From contig JACJJN010000032.1 of assembly GCA_016899975.1 (NCBI GenBank), positions 1 to 32,188 on the forward strand: 32,188 nucleotides of DNA. The letters run 5' to 3'. The DNA is from Lacrimispora saccharolytica (GTDB taxonomy: Bacteria > Bacillota > Clostridia > Lachnospirales > Lachnospiraceae). Under the pieces are notes generated by a model. It was not told the DNA's origin. It did no database searches and saw only the letters and a program-made list of their open reading frames with translations. Positions within the stretch are counted from its first letter, which is position 1; every line of letters starts with the position of its first letter. The position numbers and the translations under genes were made by a program. Shown one piece after another: positions 16,595 to 23,551 of this stretch.

Positions 16595-16634
16595 AAAATA
16601 TCAGATTGTTCATTCTTTAACAAGCCCCATGGGG
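16595..16634 (-). promoter_or_regulatory. Promoter of the ABC importer operon
   Basis: On the minus strand TTGTTA (16618-16623) and TATTTT (16595-16600) are 17 nt apart, about 35 nt before the ribosome binding site. A 10-bp perfect palindrome CCCCATGGGG (16625-16634) touches the upstream side of the -35 and could bind a regulator. Confidence 0.5.
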
Positions 16635-16680
16635 GGATAAAATTTTTCATTTTCAAACACGCTCTAAGCATTTCCCTTGC

Positions 16681-17778
16681 AGCCGCTCCGGCACCGCCGC
16701 GACAGACGCACAGCTGATCACCTCCGTGGACACGCTGAAATCTGCCGTGGATCAGCTCACTGCCGGAGGTTCCACCAATCATGCCGACGCATTCACCCAG
16801 GCCATTCAAGTCTTTGACCCTGCTTCCTCAAACGGAAAGGTGATCGTCATGTTCACCGACGGAAAAACCACCGCCGGACCTCCGCCTTCACCGGTTGCCG
16901 CGGAAGCAAGAGCTTTGGGAATCGTCATTTACTGCATCAGGCTGACCGGCGCCGACGGCATCGACATTTCTGTTTTGAACGACTGGGCCACCGACCCGGA
17001 CACTTCCCATGTAGCTGTCACTCCCGACGACGCAGATCTGGAACAGTTGTTTGCAGACCTGGCGAAAAACATTTCAAAACCGGGAGCCAAAAACATTGTC
17101 ATTGATGAGGTCATCCATCCGGATTTTGCCATCACCAATCTCGTGCCTCCCAGCAAGGGAACCGCAATGATGGTGAACGCCAACACGCTCCAGTGGAAGA
17201 TTCCGGAGCTTGGCGTGTCCGGCAATGAAGGCGCTCTTCTGGAATTTTATATCCGCCATATCGGTACAGCCTCCGGCGCCAAGGAGATCAATGAGTCCAT
17301 CTCCTACAAAGATACGGAAAACAACGCCGCCACCTTCCCGTCTCCTTCTGTCACCGTAGACTGCGGTATCGTCATCCAGCCGGAGAACTGCCCCTGCGCA
17401 AAAGAGGTGAAAATAGACAAATGTAAGGATTCCATTGTTGTGGATCTCGGCGATGTGTATCTGGAGTCCCAGGGGCGTATCGTTCAGATCAATGTTACCT
17501 TAAAGAACGTCTGCCCGGACAAACGTGTGGCGCTGGCTGTGATCCTGACGGAAGTGGACTGCAAAGGAAAAGAATACCAGCGCGGCATGAAAACATTCAC
17601 CATCCCCGCTCACCACAGTCCGGGATGCCGCGACATTCTGGTAAAATGCATCAAGTTTGTCCTCCCGGAAGATCTCAACGTGTCCGGAGGATGCCCGCGC
17701 GGGCTGTGCAGCACGAGTTTCGAACTATTACGGCTGTTACACTTTTCCTTTCCCTACCTTTTCTCCGTCACACTTTGA
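16681..17778 (+). pseudogene. Von Willebrand factor A-domain protein, truncated at both ends
   Basis: The open frame begins in the middle of a vWA domain (SGTAATDAQLITSVDTLKSA), so the metal-binding DXSXS (MIDAS) strand and any start codon are missing. What remains includes the second MIDAS threonine region (GGSTNHADAF), the third (VMFTDGKTT), a beta-rich middle domain (VIDEVIHPDFAITNLVPPSK) and a cysteine-containing C-terminal domain (CPCAKEVKIDKC ... NVCPDKRVALAVILTEVDC). The family end also seems lost: after CPRGLCS the sequence turns into unrelated residues and runs into the convergent MATE gene. The first possible starts are GTG 16726 and later codons with no ribosome binding site. I read it as a dead surface- or spore-associated protein gene. 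The only plus-strand gene in this part of the window is thus a relic. Confidence 0.72.
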
Positions 17779-19141
17779 TCTCCATCAGCCGCCCGTCCCC
17801 TCTCAGATATTTCCGGTAGATACCGAAAAATACCACGGTGGAGAGCACCGCCGCCGTACCGTCCGCGATCGGCTCCGCATAGAACGCAGAACTTGCCGCA
17901 AAAAAGACCGGAAGCGCACAGGTGGAAGCCAGATACAAACCTTTCCGGAACAAAGAAAGGGTCAGGGAAATTCCGGTCATTCCAAGGGCAGTCAGGCTGT
18001 CCACAAAGACATACTGAAAACTCAGCGGTATGATCATCATCGTAAATACCCGGATGCCCCATACTGCCAGTTCCCTGTATTCCGCGTCGCTGGTAAAGAT
18101 CCGGACAAAGATCTCCGGCATGATCCTTGACAGAAGGAACATCAGCGTGGTAAAGCAGATACACAGCATAAGAACCCAGAACACAGTCTTACGGATCCTT
18201 GCCGGCTGATTCGCCCCGTAATTATAGCTGATCAGAGGCTGAGAGCCTCCGGTGATCCCCAGCATCGGCGAAGTGATCAGCAGCATATAACTCTGTACAA
18301 TGGTTGCGGCGGTGATCAGCGTATCCCCGTACTCTCTTCCCCCATAGTACTGCAGAACCGCATTCATCACAATGATAATGACACTGTCTGTGGCGAGGAT
18401 CAGAAACGGAGAAAAACCGATGGTCAGGATCCGTTTTGCAGTTGCCGGTTCCGGCCGCACGATCGTCAGCGGAATCCGCATTTTTTTTCTCCGCAGTGTG
18501 CAGAGCACGAATATGCAGGAGCTCATCTGAGCAATCACCGTCGCCACCGCTGCGCCAGCAATATTCATATGAAATCCAAAAATAAACACCGGATCCAGCA
18601 CAATGTTGACCACCGCGCCGATCATCGTCGTCATCATTCCAAGCCCTGGAAATCCCTGCGCCGTGATAAAGTAATTCATTCCCATGGACAGCAATGCAAA
18701 AAAAGTTCCCAGCGTATAGATGGTCAGATAGGTGTTCGCATAAGGAAATGTCACCTCACTGGCACCAAACCAGCTCAGCAGCTGATTCTTGGTCAGCAGA
18801 AACACATCCGTCAGCACTGCCGACAGGATCAGCAGCATAGAAAAACTGTTTGCCTGGATACGCTGCGCGCTCTTTTCGTCCCCTGCTCCCAGACGCACGG
18901 AAAAAAGCACCGATCCGCCGATTCCCACCAGCGTTCCGAAAGACGAAAGCAGCGTGATGATCGGTGCGCACACTCCCGCCCCCGCCAGAGAATCCGCTCC
19001 GATCACCGGGATATTTCCCACATAAATCCGGTCTACGATACTGTATAATACGTTGACAAGCTGCGCCAGCATAAACGGAACCGACGTCTTCAGCACGAGC
19101 AGCGGGATCGAGTCCCGTCCATAATCATTGGTTTTCTTCAT
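17768..19141 (-). CDS. MATE-family exporter (MepA-like)
   Basis: A 457-residue twelve-helix MATE transporter, distinct from the one at 9745-11085. It begins with the typical LLVLKTSVPFMLAQLVNVLYSIVDRIYVGN segment, followed by the GIGGSVLFSVRLGAGD loop. The second half carries QPLISYNYGANQ, a motif seen in MepA/DinF-type exporters. It exports cationic drugs or unknown metabolites with an ion gradient. The start at 19141 has GGGGGG upstream, and a promoter lies at 19178-19206. The 3' end overlaps the broken vWA frame on the opposite strand by 11 nt. Confidence 0.92.
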   Translation of the reverse strand: MKKTNDYGRDSIPLLVLKTSVPFMLAQLVNVLYSIVDRIYVGNIPVIGADSLAGAGVCAPIITLLSSFGTLVGIGGSVLFSVRLGAGDEKSAQRIQANSFSMLLILSAVLTDVFLLTKNQLLSWFGASEVTFPYANTYLTIYTLGTFFALLSMGMNYFITAQGFPGLGMMTTMIGAVVNIVLDPVFIFGFHMNIAGAAVATVIAQMSSCIFVLCTLRRKKMRIPLTIVRPEPATAKRILTIGFSPFLILATDSVIIIVMNAVLQYYGGREYGDTLITAATIVQSYMLLITSPMLGITGGSQPLISYNYGANQPARIRKTVFWVLMLCICFTTLMFLLSRIMPEIFVRIFTSDAEYRELAVWGIRVFTMMIIPLSFQYVFVDSLTALGMTGISLTLSLFRKGLYLASTCALPVFFAASSAFYAEPIADGTAAVLSTVVFFGIYRKYLRGDGRLMEIKV

Positions 19142-19177
19142 CCTTGGTATCCCCCCGATTCTTTTTAACCGCAGACC

Positions 19178-19206
19178 ATTATAGCAGAATCACTGCCCGT
19201 GCACAA
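19178..19206 (-). promoter_or_regulatory. Promoter of the second MATE gene
   Basis: On the minus strand an extended -10 TGCTATAAT (TATAAT at 19178-19183) is preceded after 17 nt by TTGTGC (19201-19206). This gives a leader of about 30 nt before the ATG. The -35 overlaps the last bases between the HipA-like gene and this unit. Confidence 0.6.
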
Positions 19207-19223
19207 TCTTCCTGTTTAAAAAT

Positions 19224-20036
19224 TCATTTGTCAAACAAATACTCATATTTTCTTCTCTGATGAAGCAGAATTTCCTGAATACGCCTTTTTTGTTTTTCCG
19301 GATAAAATTCTTCCTGTTCAAGGAGCTCTTCCACTTCCTTCTCATCGAAAGAAAAATGCATCGGCTGACCATATAGTTGTTCCACAGCATCCAACTGTTC
19401 ATCAAAATCCCGGGACAGTGTTTTTGCCTGAACCTGAGGAATCAAGTCGAGAACCGGTTCCTCCTCCGCATAATCCTGAACTATATCCGAAAGCAGCGCC
19501 GCACCATTATCAAAAATCGGGCAGTAATGATATTTCCCATCCGGATCCAGAAGAACGGCAATATTATGTGTATGCCGGTCTTCATTAAGAAACAGCGCAT
19601 CGATCGTGAGAAGTTTGCAAAGATAGACACCAAATTCTGTCAAGCCAGTCATACGCTTTACCTGTTCCACCAAAAATTCAGCCCTTTGCTCCGCTCCCTC
19701 TATTTGATAAATACTCTGATACAGGCTTTTTCCAAAAAAATTTGAAAACAGCCGCTCTAAAGTTATAAGCTGCCATTTCTCCGGAAGAAAATCTTTACTC
19801 TTACACCCTCTGCGTATTCTTTTTTTATACAGGATTTCTTCCGTCTGATAGCTGATATACTCCGAGGACTCCAGATTCGATGCTTTCAACAGAGACGATA
19901 CCATATATTCGGCGAGTCCTTCGTACCCGGTATAATCTGCTTTATACCATATCCCATCCCTCTGCCATTTCAACTGGTTGCCCTTGGACGATTGTATTTC
20001 CTGCCCCCTGATATTTTTTTCCGATAATTCAACCAT
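19224..20036 (-). CDS. HipA-like kinase-fold protein (candidate toxin)
   Basis: A 270-residue protein with the catalytic residues of the HipA kinase fold. K32 in WYKADYTGYEGLAEY fits the ATP-binding lysine. NEDRHTHN (151-158) matches the catalytic loop (D153, H155, N158), and FDNGAALL holds the metal-binding aspartate D176. HipA proteins phosphorylate a tRNA synthetase or other target and stop growth. The N-terminal subdomain of classic HipA is absent and the protein is shorter than HipA (about 440 aa), as in the small HipT-like kinases. The gene lies 8 nt after an HTH gene and follows TAGGTG at 7 nt. The two therefore resemble a toxin-antitoxin pair. The target is unknown. No serine-rich autophosphorylation loop was clearly seen. 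Confidence 0.75.
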   Translation of the reverse strand: MVELSEKNIRGQEIQSSKGNQLKWQRDGIWYKADYTGYEGLAEYMVSSLLKASNLESSEYISYQTEEILYKKRIRRGCKSKDFLPEKWQLITLERLFSNFFGKSLYQSIYQIEGAEQRAEFLVEQVKRMTGLTEFGVYLCKLLTIDALFLNEDRHTHNIAVLLDPDGKYHYCPIFDNGAALLSDIVQDYAEEEPVLDLIPQVQAKTLSRDFDEQLDAVEQLYGQPMHFSFDEKEVEELLEQEEFYPEKQKRRIQEILLHQRRKYEYLFDK

Positions 20037-20044
20037 AAAAACAC

Positions 20045-20584
20045 CTACATTTCAATCTGAATCCAGAAATTATCCTCAGCCATACGTCCCTGCGTTTTCT
20101 GTATGATCAGAAACGGATCATAAAACGGCAAATTCAGTTCCCGAAGCATCAGCTTCATTTGATCCCGTGTCCGCGGGAAACATCTGGACTCAAGAAATTC
20201 CTCATAATCTCTGTAATCCGGTTTCTCATTTCTTCCAAATGCACGATACATATAATCGCTGACAAAATTTTTTACAAAAATTTTCTGATTTCGTTCATCA
20301 ACATCTATGATCGTACAGAGATCATTGCCGCAGAAATATTTCAGGCGAAGGGGATATTTTTTTTCGGGAATCATAAGTTCGTCTTTCAGCTGCGGATGCT
20401 CTTTCAGGATCTTCAGTAAGGCGACGATCGGGCCAGACACTTCCTTCTTGCCACTTTCCCAGTGCTGAACCGTTTTCACCGATACATTTGCAAAAGCCGC
20501 AAAATTCTTCTGCGTGAAATCCAATTTCTTCCTCAATTGCCTTATCTCTTCTCCAGATACTGTTTTTTGATGGGCGAACTCCAA
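20045..20584 (-). CDS. HTH regulator with a C-terminal partner domain (candidate antitoxin)
   Basis: A 179-residue protein. Residues about 8-65 form an XRE/HipB-type helix-turn-helix (IRQLRKKLDFTQKNFAAF ... SVKTVQHWESGKK). Residues about 75-179 form a separate domain of unknown function ending FPRTRDQMKLMLRELNLPFY ... EDNFWIQIEM. The start is a TTG at 20584, supported by GGGAGG 8 nt upstream, with no competing ATG. The gene is followed after 8 nt by the HipA-like kinase, which suggests an antitoxin-type repressor of its own operon. Two mirrored palindromes upstream fit binding by such a regulator. Whether the C-terminal domain stands in for the missing HipA N-subdomain, as HipS does in HipBST, is only a hypothesis. 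Confidence 0.78.
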   Translation of the reverse strand: MEFAHQKTVSGEEIRQLRKKLDFTQKNFAAFANVSVKTVQHWESGKKEVSGPIVALLKILKEHPQLKDELMIPEKKYPLRLKYFCGNDLCTIIDVDERNQKIFVKNFVSDYMYRAFGRNEKPDYRDYEEFLESRCFPRTRDQMKLMLRELNLPFYDPFLIIQKTQGRMAEDNFWIQIEM

Positions 20585-20664
20585 TACCTCTACCTCCCTG
20601 TCTTCCGCTTTTTTATCGTTTCAACATTTTCTCTTTTCTTATTTCTCAATCAAACTCTTTTTTC

Positions 20665-20769
20665 AGTATACCACAGATTCTATGCGCTTATAAGTGTTTC
20701 GGGATAATTTTTTACCTTATTTACCTAAATTTTAGGTGTTATCTTTCTAATAATACCTAAAATTTAGGC
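20665..20769 (-). promoter_or_regulatory. Promoter and twin operator-like palindromes of the HTH-HipA unit
   Basis: Two 15-bp sites are mirror images: ACCTAAATTTTAGGT at 20723-20737 and ACCTAAAATTTAGGC at 20755-20769, with centres 32 bp apart (about three helical turns). A TATACT -10 on the minus strand lies at 20665-20670 with a weak -35 (TTATAA) 17 nt upstream. The sites lie about 140-185 bp before the TTG start and directly after the amidohydrolase stop. They look like a cooperative operator pair for the adjacent HTH protein. Confidence 0.6.
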
Positions 20770-20773
20770 TTTT

Positions 20774-22408
20774 TCATCTTTCCCTATGATAAACGCACTG
20801 TCCTCCTACATAGGTTTCCTCCACCGGTACCCTGCGCAGTTCCGCCGCCGGAACCTGAAACGGGTTCTCCCCCAGCACAACGAAATCCGCCAGCATTCCC
20901 ACCTGGATCCTGCCTTTCTGCTTTTCCTCAAAAGACGCATAAGCTCCTTCTGACGTATAGGAATCCAGCGCTTCCTGCACATCCATCGCTTCCCGGGCGA
21001 GATATGGGCCTGCGGTTCCGTCCAGTGTCCTGCGGGTAACGGCGCACTGGATACCTGCCATCACATCCGGCAGTTCCACCGGACAGTCGCTGCCGTTGGA
21101 AACATGGACCCCTTTTTCCTTCAGCGTATGGAACGCATAACTGGAGGACGCCAGCTCCCTGCCCACACGCGCCTCCACGATCCGCAGATCATAATCCAGA
21201 AAAATCGTCTGGGCATAAACATGAAGCCCAAGCTTCTCGATCCGTTCCAACTGTTCCTGCCGGGTAATCTGGCAGTGAACGATCCCATGACGATGATCCT
21301 CTCTGGGCTTTTCCTGCAACGCTTGCTCATACGCATCCAGAATCCAGTCCAGGATCCCGTCGCCAATCGCATGGATAGCGGTCTGCATCCCATTCCGGTT
21401 CGCCAGCGCCGTCAGTTCCTCCAATTGTTTCCTCGTCATCAGCGGAAGGCCCTGCACAGACGTCTCATCCTCATAGGAACGGCTCAGATACGCAGTGCGC
21501 GATCCCAGAGAACCATCCCCCACAATCTTCAGCGGCCCGATCCGGAAGAAAGTGCTTCCGGTTCCTGTATTCCATCCGGCATTCAAAAACCGCTGCAGTT
21601 CCTTCGGATCTGTAAACTGCGCCTGCTCATTGACCCGCACCGTCAGTTCCCCTTCCTGCTCCAGTTCCTGATACGCCCGGATCACCTGTTCATAAGGAAC
21701 CGGCAGCGTCATGAAATCATCGGTCTGACAGGAAGTCACGCCGTATGCGTTGAGCTTCTTTACCGCGCGCCGCATCATCTCCCGGATCTGGTCCTGAGAC
21801 GGCGCCGGAATCCGGCGGAACACATATTCCACCGCATTCTCCCGGAAAATCCCGTTGAACTCTCCGTCCGGATCCTTCTCAAAAAATCCGCCCTCCGGCT
21901 GCTGCGTTTCCTTTGTAATACCCATCAGTTCCAGCGCTCTGGAATTGACCACACAGCAATGCCCGCAGGCACGGATGATACAGATTGGACGCACCCGGGA
22001 AACCTCATCCAGATCCCAGCGGGTCGGAAATCTGCGTCCGTCCGCAAAATAATCCTGATTCCACCCGCGGCCCATCAGCCAACACTCCTCCGCGCCCGGT
22101 TCGCCGGTCCTTTCTTCTCTGTCGAAAGTACGGAGATATTCCAGCATCTCCCCCAGGGACGACGTATGTTCCGCAAGCCCCGCCATACTCAGCGTATAGC
22201 CATAGTTCAGCAGATGCATATGAGAATCGTTGAACCCCGCGCAGACAAACTTTCCACCGAGGTCCACTTTTTTCGTATCGTTATCCACAAACTTCTCCAG
22301 ATCCTCCCGATTTCCCACAGCGAGAAAGCGGTCCCCTTCCACAACAAAGGCAGACGCCAGAGGAAGCTGTCCTGTATAAACCTGTCCATGATCATAAAGT
22401 GTTTTCAT
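20774..22408 (-). CDS. YtcJ-like metal-dependent amidohydrolase
   Basis: A 544-residue enzyme of the amidohydrolase-3 (YtcJ) family, which hydrolyses amide or related C-N bonds in a TIM barrel with bound metal. The metal motif DSHMHL (H63, H65) is visible, followed by the family hallmark MGRGWNQDYF, the GDGSLGSRTAYL strand, AIHAIGD, and SNGSDCPVE near the C-terminus. The physiological substrate of this family is generally unknown. The start at 22408 (MKTLYDHG) is chosen because the usual family start aligns there and GGAG lies about 10 nt upstream; the longer frame to 22513 runs through a terminator hairpin. It is separated from the upstream HAD gene by that terminator. Confidence 0.9.
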   Translation of the reverse strand: MKTLYDHGQVYTGQLPLASAFVVEGDRFLAVGNREDLEKFVDNDTKKVDLGGKFVCAGFNDSHMHLLNYGYTLSMAGLAEHTSSLGEMLEYLRTFDREERTGEPGAEECWLMGRGWNQDYFADGRRFPTRWDLDEVSRVRPICIIRACGHCCVVNSRALELMGITKETQQPEGGFFEKDPDGEFNGIFRENAVEYVFRRIPAPSQDQIREMMRRAVKKLNAYGVTSCQTDDFMTLPVPYEQVIRAYQELEQEGELTVRVNEQAQFTDPKELQRFLNAGWNTGTGSTFFRIGPLKIVGDGSLGSRTAYLSRSYEDETSVQGLPLMTRKQLEELTALANRNGMQTAIHAIGDGILDWILDAYEQALQEKPREDHRHGIVHCQITRQEQLERIEKLGLHVYAQTIFLDYDLRIVEARVGRELASSSYAFHTLKEKGVHVSNGSDCPVELPDVMAGIQCAVTRRTLDGTAGPYLAREAMDVQEALDSYTSEGAYASFEEKQKGRIQVGMLADFVVLGENPFQVPAAELRRVPVEETYVGGQCVYHRER

Positions 22409-22487
22409 CTTCGTCACGCTCCGTATCTCCGAATATTGTTTCAAATACGCTCTGCAGTGATCAGAAAAAACAACGAACGCTGCAGAT

Positions 22488-22527
22488 ACAAAAAACCGGG
22501 GAGGCCCGTTCACCGAGTTCCCCGGTT
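22488..22527 (-). terminator. Rho-independent terminator of the HAD gene
   Basis: Arms AACCGGGGA/TTCCCCGGTT (22494-22502 and 22518-22527) form a GC-rich stem. It is followed in the minus direction by a run of T (22488-22493). It lies about 50 nt after the HAD stop. Confidence 0.85.
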
Positions 22528-22548
22528 CTTACTGTTTTTTCTTATTCC

Positions 22549-22576
22549 GTGACAGTTCAGCCAGCTGAACTGTTCC
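22549..22576. repeat. 28-bp palindromic repeat, copy B
   Basis: The core is a perfect palindrome, ACAGTTCAGC-CA-GCTGAACTGT, directly after the HAD stop codon. It is similar to the copy at 30644-30671 and shares its centre with the leader hairpin at 11161-11203. Confidence 0.55.
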
Positions 22577-23422
22577 TTATCTCGTCAGATTCTGTACAAA
22601 CTCTTTCTCCACCTCTGCCTGGTATTCCCCGGCAAAGGTTCCCTCCCGGAATTTATCCAGCGCATGGTTCCGGAACTCTTCCCAGGATTCTTTTTCTTTC
22701 CAGACCATGATCGGATAGAAGAAAACTTCCTCTGCTTTTGCCGCTCTCTGGTCAATGGGCGAATCTCCAACCATCATCGCATGGTCTTTCTGATAGCCAT
22801 ATTCCAGAAGTTTTCCGATGCAGTACTCCTTGCTTCCGGTCTCCTGGGTCAGCACCAGGCCGACATGTTTCAGCAGATCGTAATATCCCCATTCTTCCAC
22901 GATCTCGGTTCTGCTTGCGGCAGTGACGATCACGATATCCGCAAACTGTTCTGCAGCCTCCAGCGCTTCTCTCACACCTTCAAACGGCTTTTTATTCTTT
23001 TCTGAAATCATTTTCAGGGAACCGTTGACCAGTTCCGACCATTCCAGTGCTTTCTTCAGCGCCGGACTGCCCGTCCGCTCCACTTCTCTGCGCAGGCTGT
23101 CCGTAGAAAGTTCCTTTGACGTCTTCACCCAGTTGAGCAGACTGTCCAGATCTTCCACACGCTTATAATTCTCATTGACGTCTACCAGGATCTTCGCCAA
23201 CGCCTCAAAACGGTTGATCCCACGATCCATACTATACAGACTGATCTCTCTCCACCGGCGCATGATCGCATCCCGGTACTCCCCGAGATCCCATTCGTAT
23301 ACCATGCAGGGAGCAAGGCTCTTTCTGTGCTTGATTTCCATGGTGTTCATCGCACATCCGTCGGAATCCATACAGATCAGATAATCATGTCTGCGCCTGT
23401 ACCCCGCAAATACATCTTCCAT
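22577..23422 (-). CDS. HAD-superfamily hydrolase
   Basis: A 281-residue haloacid dehalogenase-type phosphatase. Motif I is MDSDGCAM, with the nucleophile D19 and acid/base D21. Motif II is VTAAS, and motif IV is MVGDSPIDQ. The insert between motif I and II (about 130 residues) is helical, as in a large C1 cap. Such enzymes dephosphorylate small phosphometabolites; the substrate is unknown. The start at 23422 has AAAGGAGG 8-9 nt upstream. A promoter lies at 23507-23535 and a terminator at 22488-22527, so it is a single-gene unit. Confidence 0.88.
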   Translation of the reverse strand: MEDVFAGYRRRHDYLICMDSDGCAMNTMEIKHRKSLAPCMVYEWDLGEYRDAIMRRWREISLYSMDRGINRFEALAKILVDVNENYKRVEDLDSLLNWVKTSKELSTDSLRREVERTGSPALKKALEWSELVNGSLKMISEKNKKPFEGVREALEAAEQFADIVIVTAASRTEIVEEWGYYDLLKHVGLVLTQETGSKEYCIGKLLEYGYQKDHAMMVGDSPIDQRAAKAEEVFFYPIMVWKEKESWEEFRNHALDKFREGTFAGEYQAEVEKEFVQNLTR

Positions 23423-23506
23423 TTCCCTTTCCTCCTTTATGTTCTGCAGTTCCCGCTCAAGAACATATTTGAAAACCGCAGACGTTGTCGTTCTTCATTA
23501 CTTTTT

Positions 23507-23539
23507 ATTATACCCCTGTATCTTGCGGTTTGCAAACCG
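23507..23539 (-). promoter_or_regulatory. HAD gene promoter with palindrome over the -35
   Basis: On the minus strand TTGCAA (23530-23535) and a perfect TATAAT (23507-23512) are 17 nt apart. The -35 is inside a perfect 14-bp palindrome CGGTTTGCAAACCG (23526-23539), just after the YfhO-type gene's stop. It may be an operator, or part of the end of the upstream transcript. Confidence 0.65.
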
Positions 23540-23551
23540 AATGTTGCGCTT

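Noticed and set aside
21104-22552. A 482-codon plus-strand open frame opposite the amidohydrolase
   Set aside because: It mirrors the high-GC third positions of a well-defined enzyme and has no recognisable motif.
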